Translations under genes and position numbers: made by a program
The notes under the pieces: model-generated
Told to the model about the DNA's origin: nothing
Databases searched by the model: none
Seen by the model: only the letters and a program-made list of their open reading frames with translations
Assembly (NCBI RefSeq): GCF_032062135.1
Contig: NC_092858.1
Coordinates: 129,633,140-129,697,139, forward strand
Length of the DNA: 64,000 nt
From: Pyxicephalus adspersus
Lineage: Eukaryota > Chordata > Amphibia > Anura > Pyxicephalidae
Reading direction: 5' to 3'
Shown: piece after piece, positions 36,839-48,455 of the stretch
How positions within the stretch are numbered: the stretch's first letter is position 1
Layout of the letters: each line of letters starts with the position of its first letter

Positions 36839-38460
36839 AATATAAGAAAAGTGGTGTACATTGGAGATATTGTGCATTTTTTAATTTTATATATGAAAGG
36901 CCCTATTGTTACCCCAGTAACTCTAAAACACCCTAACATTTAAAAAATATAAATAATAAAAATGCCCTAAAAATATAAAAATATAAATAATAAAAATATA
37001 AACAAAATAAAAATACAGTCTATTCTTTGAGTATGGTTAAAGTCTAGTTTTACAACAGGATTACTGAATATATATGCAGAAAAGTAAGTACATACCAGAT
37101 TAATGTATTCTTTGTGGACTCTTTTTTTGCTTTTTACAAAAATACTCAAATCTTTAAAAATAGATAGTGGTACGTTTTTTTGTTGGGAGATAAATATTAG
37201 TGTGCCTTTGTAATTTAAGAATATGTTGCACCCAGTGCTGGACTAGATCTCACCTGGAAGAAATAATAGCCAATTTTAAGAGTGCAGTAAAAAGGAGGCG
37301 AGGAAAGACACAGTTCATGTGTAACAAGAGTCAAACAAAACCAATTGTTCTTTTTTTTTTGTTATCTTCTATAGTTTAAAATTGTTGTTTCATACCTAAT
37401 GGAAGTTTTTTTTTTTAGAAGTTGCTTGGTTACAGTAAATTATTGGACCTCAATAAAAGCTTTGGCATAACAATAATAAAGATTATGGAATATAATAATA
37501 TGGTAGCCTATTAGCCCATCTTGTTTTTAAAAACATGTCTCAATGGAGAACAGGAGAAGACAACTAAGTTTACAGATGTCACAACATATGAGAGCTCTTA
37601 CTATTTACTTATAGAGTGGATTATACAGGCAAGTCCAGTTGCTAAATGAAAAGAAAGATGAGCTCATCCCACTGTCACTCCACTCTCTTGCCTGCGTTTG
37701 TTTATATCTACACAGTTTCTTTTTTTTATTCCAAAGTTAAGTCCATTTAATATTGACAAGGATTTGTTATAAAGTCATTATTCTAAGCTGTAATTATGCA
37801 CTTTTGCTCTTTTACTTTACCTAAACCACTAAAAATCATAGGCTGAAATAATGATGCTCTAAAAAGAACACTTGTGATGCTACTTTAGAAGTACATTTTA
37901 TGTCATCCCTATCTGAAAGTGACAGCGGGTGAAACAGAAAGTGCTTGTAACTGTAGATGTCAAGATTTATAGTTTGTGTTATCAGGAAATACTTGGTGTG
38001 GGGCAAGGGTTAATGGATTGGTTAATATTGCCCCATGACAGCCCCTCTTATTCTTGTGGTGCTTAGATTGCTGGCCAGAATGATAAGGCTGATTGTCACA
38101 CTTAAAGACATTTCAAACGCCCAATGAGTCAGTTTGCAGTTTAGCCAGCAGGCGCCTTCCTGTAGTGCCTTTGGTATAAGCTACATGGAGCATCTCTCCC
38201 CCAAGGCAGCAGTTCCCTGGCATGAAGAAGAGGTAACCACACCACAAGCTCACTGCCAATCTAATCATATCTATAGGAGCCTTCTTTAATGGCAGTTGTG
38301 AGGGAGGGGGTGGCAAAATGTAACAAGTCTAGAGGAGAAAAAAAAGTATAAATCCAGCCCTTGCCCTTAGTATGTACATTTCCATTACATTTTCAATTTT
38401 TTAAGGTCTCCTAGTATGTGTAGGCACCTTGGAGAGTTCACATTCCATTTCCACTTGATA
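36839..38460. other. unannotated DNA; unique block at 37900-38330
   Basis: Positions 36930-37015 are A-rich low complexity. Positions 37900-38330 are less AT-rich, free of recognised repeats, and contain GGTTAATGGATTGGTTAATA. A minus-strand frame at 38113-38316 has no domain. Possible conserved non-coding DNA. Confidence 0.35.
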
Positions 38461-38683
38461 GGCCTGATTTCTTAAAACTCCCCAAGCCTGGAGAGGATAC
38501 ATTTTTATCAGTGAAGCTGGGCAATCCAGCAGATCCGGAATGGATCCGGTCCAGGATTTAAAACATTTGCTAGCAAATAGCAGATTACTTTGAAGAAATG
38601 GATTCCAGGTTTGCTGGATCATCCAGCTTTACTGATTAAAGTGTATCCTCTCCAGCATTGGGGAGCTTTTTTAAATCAGGCCC
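38461..38683. mobile_element. palindromic MITE family (copy 7, near full length)
   Basis: Both arms are present: GGCCTGATTTCTTAAAACTC at left and GGGAGCTTTTTTAAATCAGG at right. The core halves are TCCGGAATGGATCCGGTCC and GGATTCCAGGTTTGCTGG. Overlapping ORFs at 38401 and 38590 are shadows of this palindrome. Confidence 0.92.
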
Positions 38684-39782
38684 AATATGTACGTGCACCT
38701 ATCATCAGTGCAAAGTGTTTGGAAAGATGTAATTTTGTAAAAATAAAAAATTATTTTACTTTTCCAGTAAAGTTATTGAATATGACCATCACTTTTAACT
38801 AACAAAAGCTGAAATCAGTATTTTACCATGTTTATAGCATTTATTCTGGAATGTACTTAAAAATTCTTATGTTGAAGAGAATAGTGTTTTTGATTGAAAC
38901 AACATCTAACATAATAATTTGCAATGCTTTAGCAAAAAAAACTTTTCATTTACTTTATTTTTCTGCTTGAAACTTTATTTATTTGCAAATGTGAAATTCC
39001 ATTTCCTAAAACTTGCTGCAATGAATATCATACAATGCTAATCTGCTGCTTTCAGGACATATGTCTTTTTCCAGTCTATGGACCTTTAATATAAGACCCA
39101 ATATTGATTTATAAGGACAGTATAATGAGCTGTCTCGGTTGTCACAAATCAAAACTTTTTTAAATCTGATAAAGATTTATTAGGATTGTGAGCAATAATC
39201 TGTTCAATATTGTAAATAATGTGGAATATCTTACTTACACTGACATATTCTTTCTGGTTCCTGCATGTTGGTTTTGGTCACCTGAAGAAATACAGGTTGT
39301 TCTGTTATGGAAACAGCAAAAAAGCAACTGCAAAATTCTCTCAACATGTACCTTCAGGCCCCAAGCACAAATTTCCACCCAACATCAAAATTCATTCTCC
39401 TATTCCCATTGCAACAGTGACACCAGAACTAATCAGAGTAAGGGTGATATGACATGTCAAAACTAAAAAGGAGTCATGACATTCCCCTTAGCTCTGCATC
39501 ATCTGCTTTTTATCTGAGATCTCAAAGTACCCTTCAGGGCCTGTGTTGACGGGATTTGGGCTTTTGTTGATGGCATCAGTTTGACATCGGTTTGCAGTGT
39601 GAACATTTATAATTTACTGACAGAAGCAAACATAATTGTAGTAGCAAGAGCCTTTCAAACAAACATTTAAATAAAGCAATACATAGACAGTAAAACAGTA
39701 TTGTGGCATACAGGCAAACATTAGGCAGTCATTACAGTACATGGGGAGTTGTACGTAAGTCTAACAATCCTCCCAGAGAAGC
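38684..39782. other. unannotated DNA
   Basis: The 92-codon frame at 39188-39466 and its overlapping partner have no recognisable domain. Confidence 0.4.
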
Positions 39783-40470
39783 ATGGTGGTGCAATATCAT
39801 GCTTTTGGGTTGCTTTTCTTGAGTTGGAGCTAAAGTTTTAGTCAAGTTGCAGGGAAATATGAACAGCTTCAAATACCAGTCACTTTTGGCCCTGAACCTT
39901 CAGGTGTCTGCTAAAAAGCTGAGGATGAATTCGACCTTTCAACACAACAATGACCCTAAGCATAAATCCAAATCAACAAAAGAAAGGCTGCATCAGAAGA
40001 AAATTAGAGTTTTGGAATGGCCCAGCAAGAGCCTAGACCTAAACCCAATTCAAAATCTGTAGGGTGGCCAAAGGAGGGCTGAGAACAGGAAATGCCTCTA
40101 CAATCTGAAAGATTTGGAGGATTTTGCAGGGTAGAGTGGCCAAAGTCAAGATGTACCATGCTGATAGACTTTTACCCAGGAGACTAAATGCTTGTTAAAT
40201 TAAATTAAAAGGGGCTTCAACAAAGTATTATTGTAAGGTTGTGCACACTTTTGCAACCAACATATTGTACATTTTTACTTTTTATATTTTCTCCCTAATA
40301 GATATGTTTGTTTTTCAGCTGAATTGGAGAGGTCACATTAAAGGTGGAGACTGCTTTGAAATGATTTATTGTTTATTTATTTATTTAATTTATTATTAAA
40401 TTATTACATTTATAAAATGTCATTATTACAAAAACCAGGCATTTTCTCAGGGGTGTGCACACTTCCAATA
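39783..40470 (+). pseudogene. Tc1-like transposase pseudogene with 3' end
   Basis: C-terminal half of a Tc1-family transposase. The frame at 39847-40062 includes NNDPKHKSKSTKERL (normally QDNDPKHTSK) and VLEWPSKSLDLNPIQNL (normally SPDLNPIENLW). The Asp of the QDND word has become Asn and the Glu of the IEN word has become Gln, and the following Trp codon is a stop. Two residues needed for the DDE active site are therefore gone. Weak homology continues to about 40150. Downstream are GTGTGCACACTT words at about 40452-40465 and a related one at 40236-40247, typical of the 3' region and end of this Tc1 group. The DNA-binding N-terminus and 5' inverted repeat were not found. Confidence 0.88.
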
Positions 40471-41892
40471 TGTAAAAAAACTGTATAAGACGCTCTTCTC
40501 TTTCCACCAATTCCACTTTTTAGATGTAGTTTTATTATTTAGATATGACTACTATATGATTGCTATTTATGCTATGACTATATATGGTTACTTTACTATA
40601 TGGCAAAAACTATCAATTCTGGCAATACAACAATTGCAAATATTTTCCCTGTTTGGGCAATCATATATATTAATAATAATAAAATAAATAATAAAATCAC
40701 ACTGAGGGTCCTAGGTCTACAGATGCCTCTATGTAACTGCATGGACTGTACTGGTAATAGGCTTGTCCTTGCCCTGCAAGTTTGATTGCAGTCTATAATA
40801 ATGCAGGTTTTACAATATTTGGATTCTTTAGCTATACAAAAATAAAACCTGTGACTAATCCCTTCCATTTTCATGTTAGAAGAACAAAATAATCCATTTC
40901 CTGTAACTTTAAACTTTTATTTTGATCTTGGAGTTGATACAGTAAAATACGAGTTGAGGCTTACTTTAAAACACTTATTGAAGTTTTAGACAAAATAAAT
41001 GTTTGGAATTAAATGTACTGAGTAATTAGGAAATAGAAACTCTGACACTTGAAACACATCAGTTTTTAGTTTTCAGTGAGGGCAGCTTAGGATGGCATCC
41101 AGTGCAGATGTTCTGTTAAAAGCTAACATTCTCTACTTTTTTTTTCTATTTTAGGAAACCATTGTTAGACTTTGGTAATTAAGAGTTCAATATGATTAAT
41201 TATTTGGTCAGTGTGACTAAACACAAGGGCCTATGAAGCATTGCACTTATCCACTTCTGCATCTACTACATTATGTAAACATTCTGAAGGGCTTCACTTT
41301 TAGAGATAATATAATGGGTTTTGCTCATTTTACATTGTTTGGAATGCTTACAACAAATGTATGCATTAATTTGTACACTGGATTGTTTGTATTAGTATAT
41401 ATTATTAATATATACATTATTATGTATTAGTATATATAATGTGTATATAACATATTGGTATCACAGATAACAATGAAGCTATTGGAAAATTAGTAGGCCC
41501 ATAACTGAAATGATAAATATGCAGTATTGTATAAAGATACAATATACAATACAAGTCAATAAAACAAGTGACTCCTTGAAGATTTATTTCAGAGACACCC
41601 TAGAATGTAAGATATTCCTTTTTTTCAGTCCTATAGTTGTTTCCTGGTAAAATTGGAAGAGTGAATCTTCCCAGCAGGGACACCACAGCAAAAAAAAGCC
41701 TGACATAGTTTTAACTTTTTCCAACTTTATCCAAAAGTTTGAAAAGTTCTAGTTTAGGTGCACTTATTGGGGCACAAAAACACTGATGCCAACATGCCTA
41801 AATATGTCTATCTAAAAAGAGGCATGTGCAGATTACATGGGCGGGCCAACCCAACTGTAGCAGTGCACATGGTAGGCTGACACTGGTCATTT
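40471..41892. other. unannotated DNA
   Basis: There is no gene. The block at 41000-41300 contains several ATTA motifs (GAGTAATTAGG, GATTAATTATT) and is unique-looking; regulatory function is untested. Confidence 0.35.
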
Positions 41893-42116
41893 AAAGCAGA
41901 ACTATCATCAAATATTTGTACCTAATATAAAAGGGTAGATAACTATTTTTTTTTTTTATAAAATATAAATATTATAGAAAATAAAAGGAGACAAAGAAGG
42001 TTTCCAGGAAGGCCCGGGCCAGAATTGACGAAAACTATGATGGGATTAAGGGTGAAGTGCAGAAGTAAAAAGTAAGTGTGATTTTTTTTTTTTAATTTTA
42101 GGTATAGTTTTGATTT
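41893..42116 (+). repeat. dispersed repeat, family shared with 29206-29494
   Basis: AAAGCAGAACTATCATCAAA at left. The complement of the right end reads CAAAACTATACCTAAAA, a weak inverted terminus. An A/T-rich run occupies 41946-41990. Probably a small non-autonomous element. Confidence 0.45.
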
Positions 42117-42231
42117 TTTTGGGCATGGCAGCAATCTGAACAGGGAATGCAAAGGCAAGAAACTTTGCAACAAGCATACAAAAAAAAACATGTTTAAGAA
42201 AAGCATTTAGGGCATTAAGGACCTATATACA

Positions 42232-42575
42232 CATTTTACAAGCTTCCCAATGTGTGTTATGGTGCATGGTACATACTTTTTTTAAGGCATCCCAATCATT
42301 ATGAATCGGCTACCAAGGCATCCCAATCAATAAAAAAGGGCATTACCCTTTCTTAGTAATGCAGTGCAACACAATGCAGAGTATGTACAAGGTACAATGC
42401 AATACATTGTGTTGTGTTCTACTGTACAATGCATTGGGTGCCCTTTACAATGAATAACTATGAAACTCATTAACGCAGGTGTGGTGCTACGCATTGAGTC
42501 AATGCATTTTAATGGATGCATTTTAGTGTGCATTGCCGCAATACACAAGTTTGATTGGGCCTCAAGGCATGAGAC
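42232..42575. repeat. GCATTG/TTGTGT-rich degenerate repeat
   Basis: Repeated short words AATGCATT, GCATTG, TTGTGTTGTG and their complements, giving weak self-complementarity. Similar texture occurs at 43450-43560 and 49865-50210. Confidence 0.4.
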
Positions 42576-44320
42576 CCTGCATACTGAAAAATGAGTTTTA
42601 CTCACACATTATCTAATCTGGGATTTAAAAATCATGAATATACAGTAGGTGAAAGTTCAAAGATCCACTTTAGTTTTCATAGCATCCTGAATTCAAAGAG
42701 ATGAAGAAATCAATACAATGAAAGATACATTTCTGATTGGCTGGTATGGGTTACTGCAATCTGCATTCTGTTTTTTATATTCCCCTATAAGTCCTATTCC
42801 CCTGTTATGTTTCTGGTTTTCTGAGGCTTATATGAAATGTGTGCTGAGGGTCATATAAATTGTGTATTAGTGAGAACAGGAAATTTTTGAGTCTGATGGA
42901 ATGCAGTGTAAAATTTTATTAAAAAGCTGTTTATAACCTTACAATTAACTTTAAAATCAAATGAAATGCTTACATTTTTGCAGCGTTTACTAGCAACAAT
43001 TATATTTTTTTTAAATATGGAGGGATTTAACAGCTGATAGAACGTGACTGTTACACTGAAATACTAATTGAAAACCATTGATGACATAATTATTTACAGT
43101 TGCTGAAGTGTAGTGTCTCATGACACATTTAATAGCCTGAGACTGTTTTATATGTTTGTAAGTCCTTATAGTGTTTTTATAGAAATATAGCTCAACAGGT
43201 TTGGTGAATTTATGCACACACAAAAGGCCTGTATACTTTGTTTTATAGAAGTGTTCTCTTCCCAAAAAAATCATAACGTGAATTATTTTGTTTTGTCACA
43301 TTTTAGTGTTTTATATTGTGTTTCTGTTTGACTTACAGCTTTATAAAGATTTGGATGATAACAGGATTTGATTTTTTTCTTCATCTGCAATTTTAGTGAA
43401 ACAAAAAATACTTTAGATGGATTAAGATTTACTGCTTAACATTGGGAAAATGTACTATTGTAACGCAGCATACGCAATCTGTTGCTTTGCAGTGCAATTC
43501 ATTTTAAATGGAACCAACATCACTAGCTAGTGCACAGCAATGCATGCTTGCTTTACTGTACCATAAAGAACAGATAAAAACTATGTATTGTGATAACAAA
43601 AATGTTTAGGTGTGTTATTCTGCCTTTTTACAATGCACACCATAAGTGTATGGACCCTGAGGCATGCCGTGGCATGTTATGCTGTCTCACCACAAAGCCC
43701 AGGACAAGTATTATGGGCAATAAGGCACAATGCCTTAAAAATAGATTTTGTGTTTCCTTACACCTAAACTAATCTGAGAGAGAAAACCAGGAATTTCAGC
43801 AGACTGTTTCTTTGATATTCCTGTTGCTTTATGCATCAATTATTGTGCTTGGACAATTCTGCATATAAACATACATAGTATAACACACAACAACACAGTG
43901 GAGAGATCTAACCATCACCAAATCACCACATAATTGTGAAAATCAACATTTCTGGTAAGGGTTTTTCTCTGCATGTCACAAGAAAAGATAAGAAACACTG
44001 CATGATTAGCCACAAGTCCAATTAGAGTAGCCTCTGCTTCTAATTCTTTCCACTAAATTGTGCAAATAACAAATCTGGTTGCAGTAAGAGTTTCTAAGGA
44101 CGTCCTAGATTTATCTACTGACAATTTAATACCATAAATATTTGAATATAAACCTATACAGAAAAAAGAGGGTAATCACTGTTACCTGAAAAAAACAGGA
44201 AAACATTTACTAATGTACAAACATAGGGCACAAAATACAGCCCTCACTGATAATATTTGAAACAGTAATCAATAGAAATTAAATAAAAATTAAGGCACAG
44301 CTGACATGTGAAAAAAAAAT
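42576..44320. other. unannotated DNA
   Basis: No gene. The sequence at 42840-43130 is unique-looking and contains several ATTA-type words. Confidence 0.35.
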
Positions 44321-44376
44321 CACTGATGAAAGTGTATCATATCCTTAGTCATGGAGGGTTTTATTAAATCAAGCCC
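44321..44376. mobile_element. palindromic MITE family, right-arm fragment (copy 8)
   Basis: CACTGATGAAAGTGTATCAT and GGTTTTATTAAATCAAGCCC are the outer part of the right arm only. Confidence 0.75.
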
Positions 44377-45852
44377 AATGTGACTTTATTTCCTTGGCTT
44401 CTTCTTCAGTAGTGCCAATATATAGTGTAGTGTGTGCAACTTGTTTTTGCATCTACTATATAAAATTATGTTCAAGAAATGCAGAAAATGTAGCTAACAA
44501 TTTACCATACAGCAAGAAAAGGGATATGCAGATTGTTCAATAAAAAGTATGATGTTTGGTTAACATTTAAGCAACATTTTAACTGGTTGACAAGTTCAAT
44601 GAATTTGGAAACCTGATCTATAATTTTCATTATATGGTACACCAACATTTTTTCTGTCTGATATTGTTTTCCACAGCTCCTGGTCCTTTATAATTCTCTT
44701 GTTTAGAAATAAATTGACCCTGATAAGTGATGAAACACAGTTTTGTGTCACATGGCATTAAAAGTTCTTGAGAACTAAACTAACTATACTGGATCTTGAC
44801 TATTAGGTTATCTTCAAATACTTGTGCTGTGTTCAATTAAAATTCCTTATGGGCGTTTAATGCTTATGCACTGCATACTGTTCACATCCAAACTGTTTAG
44901 ATCAAATGAATAGAAAATAATGATGAGTTCTGTATACGGGAACATTTCTGTGATAAAGTTTAACAACTGTGGTGTTGATAGACTCTTTTGGCACATATAA
45001 GATGTGAACTGAGGATAGATTTGTTTTTTCAAAAAACTAGATGAAAGGATTGGACTATGAAACAGAATACTAATCTTATGGCACAGTTTTTCTTTCGGAA
45101 TCCAGTAAATAGGAGGCTGTGTTGTTGCCTTTGTGATAATTGTTATCTGAATAAATTGAATCTGGAAATGCCACAAGATGTGACAAAAAAATATATTTTT
45201 TATTAGTTAAAGCTTAACTCTGCTCCAAACTGTTTTTGTGTGTTTTGGAAATTAGGAATGTGAGAATCTCTATAATGTTTTTATTGCCGTATGTAAGGAT
45301 TTAGGTCTGTGGCTACCATGGCCTTACTAATTTTTTACCATAAGTTTTGCATATCTTCTGTTAAAAATAGGGGGAAAAATACAATACAATGCACAGTTTT
45401 CATCCATGGAGTTACCTAAGCTAATAATATAAAGCAATAGATATTACAGTCTCCATGCTGTAAAATGGCTCACAGCAGCTACATTGGGTGTTGAAACTTT
45501 TATTGAAAGTTGACAATTCAGTGTAGGGAGAAATACTTTTTTGGCAATTGAATATGTATACCATGGCATAGATTCTATGCTTTTAGATTTGCCAGTAGTC
45601 CTACAAATCACTAGAATAAAACAAGGGTCGCCCCATCATTGACTTCAATGGAAAGATTTACAATTAGGTTTACATTTGTCATTGTATCATTTTATTGTTA
45701 TACCTTGTAACCTTGTAAAACTCATTACAAATTATTGTAACAGCACAATTAGGTTTACAAACCTCAAACTTCTAGAAAGTTTTGACACAACACTGTATGA
45801 AACATTTGTTTTTACTTCCTGTCACTAAGACTGCTGAGATGGGAGGTAAGAG
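44377..45852. other. unannotated DNA
   Basis: The minus-strand 109-codon frame at 44847-45176 has no recognised domain. Confidence 0.4.
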
Positions 45853-45855
45853 TAA

Positions 45856-46186
45856 AGCTACGTACACACGTCAGATTTTTATCGCCCGATAATCGGCATC
45901 GGCCAATTATCGTGCGAAAATCTGCCGTGTGTACAGTCGGTGTCGTCCATCGTCCGGACGACCGACCTGCCGGATCCACTGACGATGGACGACAGCCGAT
46001 CCTAATGAAAGGGAAGGGGAGAGCGCGCAGCAGGGTGCCGCTCCGTCGCTCTCCCCCTCCCCTCTCCATAGAGCATGAACGGTGCTGTATGTACAGCACC
46101 GTTCATGCATCGTGCACTCCCTTGTCGTTGGAAAGGATCGTGAAAGATCCTTTCCAACGACAAAAATTGGCAGTGTGTACGCAGGT
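45856..46186. mobile_element. 331-bp Harbinger-like MITE with three hairpins (copy 1)
   Basis: Left end AGCTACGTACACACGTCAG, right end GGCAGTGTGTACGCAGGT, preceded by TAA at 45853-45855. It is GC-rich against the AT-rich surroundings. It contains successive hairpins: GTCGTCCATCGTC with GACGATGGACGAC; CATGAACGGTGCTGTA (46074-46089) with its exact complement at 46092-46107; and TTGTCGTTGGAAAGGATC (46122-46139) with its exact complement at 46146-46163. The 169-codon ORF at 45912-46421 and its relatives are by-products of this palindromic GC-rich sequence. Confidence 0.88.
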
Positions 46187-46719
46187 TTCTAATGAAAGCA
46201 CAGATAGCAATAAGTGCTATCTTGTTTTTCTTTTTGTGTTGGTTACTATCAGAGAGATTACTCATACAGTAATTAAAGTGGAACGAAGCCAAATTTCTAC
46301 TCACCTGTCCCCATTTCACCAGGAGAGCCATTTTATTACTTCTTTGATTCGTTGTTCCAATCTTTGGTCACCATTGATGGTCTGGGTCGGGATGACAGGA
46401 CCTGCTTGGCAGTTCTTTTAGTCTCAGCAGCCATGAGGTATCCTGCATGTGTAGCTTAGCGATTTTGAAAGGTAAAGGAAATGATCAGGCAGGCAAGATT
46501 GCTTAGTGAAGGGGCATTGCCTGTCCATGTCTGAAAGAAAAGCCCTACTTGATCCCAAATTTTTATATTGGAGAGAGACTGTAACCTTTCCTAGCTCTCT
46601 TCATAAAATGTAAGACCCTGTAAGGGACTTATTTATTTTATTTTTAAGCTTTCACCCAATATTCACCCAACTTTAAACCAAAGTTCACAAATTTTTAATA
46701 TTTGAATTTGTTTTGCGAT
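46187..46719. other. unannotated DNA
   Basis: Nothing recognised. Confidence 0.4.
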
Positions 46720-47003
46720 CTTTTAAACATGGGGAAACTCTTGAAATAACTTTCAGGCATTCAGGGAACCCCTGCTGTGATTACTATTTCCCTAACTCAC
46801 AGTCCATTAGTGTAGTGGTCAGTGGGAATAATGCTCCTACATTGCTGGCCATTGGCAAGAATTTCACGTGTACAGATAACCAAAAAGATCATTGGTGTCA
46901 GTTAATCTGACCTGGGAGTCACAAATGGCTCATTGTTCAAGTAATCCTTAGCAACCTCTGGAGGAACCCAAGGGCTCTACAGAACCCTGGTTGAGAAATA
47001 CTA
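46720..47003 (-). mobile_element. hAT-like MITE (CAACCAGGGTTC family)
   Basis: On the minus strand it starts AGTATTTCTCAACCAGGGTT and continues with TCCTCCAGAGGTTGCTAAGG and ACAAATGGCTC..., colinear with the plus-strand copy at 62643-62904. It is non-coding. The TTTCTCAACC-type terminus is typical of hAT elements. Confidence 0.8.
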
Positions 47004-47929
47004 AATCAGAATAATCAAAAAAGTTAAAAGATCCTAAATGATCATAATTAACAAGTAAAAAGTGATTTATAGATTTTCTAATTGAATCAAATGTAGGAAA
47101 TGTGTACATTTTGGGGGAAAAACATGTAAAAATAGACCTCTAAGAGAGGAAGTGAAAGGCATTGGTAGGTACAGACAGTAATATGTTCACAGCTTTCCCA
47201 CTGTATCTAAACCTATGAAAAAAAAAATGATTGAAGTTCCATTTTAATTCTCATACAAGGTGAAATGTACATTTTTGGGTTTACAGTGCCTACTATTTGT
47301 CACCCAATTTACTGAAAAACCTCCACCATCTTTTCATCTTTTCACTAAAGCAAGTATTAGCCAGTTTTCAAAGAGTTTTCCAAGAATTTAGAAAATTACT
47401 ATAAGGGAGATTGAGTTTTCCCAATAGTGAAATGGATCATTGACATCCCCCAGGGTAGCCATAAATGGCACAGTCTTTGCCAGCTCATGGCCACTTTTCC
47501 AATGTGGTAATGCATTTCCCTTAATGTCATGTTTATCATGTTGTGGCTGCACTCAAGACCACAACCATTTATTGTTCATAGAAATGCCATAATTCATTCT
47601 CATTCATGCTGTTATGAATTTAGACCAGATACAGATCGAGATGCATCAGTGATGTGGTCTGCATTCCTGACACTATAAATAACGGGAAAACCATTTTGTA
47701 TTTTAGAAAAAATATTTGAATGTGGTTTAGGCTGCAATCACAGTACAATCAGAATTGTACCCAAATAAGATCAGATCACAGTATGGGATACTAAACGCTC
47801 TTTAGTGCACTGAAATTCTCTATTGCCACTAAAGCCATTTGGCAAGCAGAGTGACTATGCTGCCCAAAAGCCATCAGCTTTCAGATAGGTATGCCCTCTA
47901 TATCCTGGAAACATTAAAATGACCAAACT
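47004..47929. other. unannotated DNA
   Basis: Nothing recognised. Confidence 0.4.
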
Positions 47930-48050
47930 GTATTTATAAAGCACCAACATATTATCTAGCGCTGTACATTAAATAAGGGTTGCAAATGACAGAAACAAAC
48001 AATGACACAGGAGGAGGAGAGGACCCAGCCCAGAAGAACTTACATTCTAA
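47930..48050. repeat. dispersed repeat with SINE-like tail, left of nested MITE
   Basis: Positions 47930-47968 match the SINE tail at 24021-24059 with about 34 of 39 identities. Following words GGGTTGCAAATGACAG and CAGGAGGAGGAGAGGACCC belong to a frog repeat I recall. The repeat is interrupted at CATTCTAA by the 331-bp MITE and appears to resume as GAGGTGGGGGATGTAGG at 48385. Confidence 0.65.
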
Positions 48051-48381
48051 AGCTACGTACACACGTCAGATTTTTATCGCCCTATAATCGGCATCGGCCA
48101 ATTATCGGACGAAAATCTGCCGTGTGTACAGTCGGTGTCGTCCATCGTCCGGACGACCGACCTGCCGGATCCACGGACGATGGACGACAGCCGATCGTAA
48201 TGAAAGTGAAGGGGAGAGCGCGCAGCAGGGTGCCGCTCCGTCGCTCTCCCCCTCCCCTCTCCATAGAGCATGAACGCCAAAAAACGTACAGCACCGTTCA
48301 TGCATCGTGCACTCCCTTGTCGTTGGAAAGGATCGTGAAAGATACTTTCCAACGACAAAAATTGGCAGTGTGTACGCAGCT
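48051..48381. mobile_element. 331-bp Harbinger-like MITE (copy 2), nested
   Basis: Same length and structure as 45856-46186, with few differences: AGCTACGTACACACGTCAG at left and GTGTGTACGCAGCT at right. It is flanked by TAA on both sides (48048-48050 and 48382-48384), the 3-bp target duplication typical of PIF/Harbinger. The first hairpin is longer here (15-bp arms). The middle hairpin is broken by replacement with GCCAAAAAACG, and the third has one mismatch. The 132-codon and shorter ORFs here are artefacts. Confidence 0.9.
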
Positions 48382-48384
48382 TAA

Positions 48385-48455
48385 GAGGTGGGGGATGTAG
48401 GACACAATAGGAGGGGGAATATTGAATGGTGAGTGAGTAGTGAGGGTTTAGGAGA
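48385..48455. repeat. dispersed repeat, right of nested MITE
   Basis: Apparent continuation of the 47930-48050 repeat after the TAA-flanked insertion: GAGGTGGGGGATGTAGGACAC and following. The right limit is approximate. Confidence 0.5.

Noticed and set aside
39281..39330. fourth hammerhead-like site (CCTGAAGAAATACAGG...GGAAAC)
   Set aside because: The CTGAAGA and GAAA words occur, but spacing and flanks differ from the three family members. Probably chance.
39188..39466. 92- and 77-codon overlapping ORFs
   Set aside because: Two frames over the same bases, no homology recognised, and no link to the Tc1 remnant downstream.
45912..46421. 169-codon ORF, and the overlapping ORFs on both strands
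   Set aside because: It lies mostly inside a palindromic GC-rich MITE. The same frames recur in the second copy at 48.1 kb, and palindromy produces mirror ORFs on both strands.
48002..48400. 132- and 131-codon ORFs on opposite strands
   Set aside because: By-products of the second 331-bp MITE; no domain.
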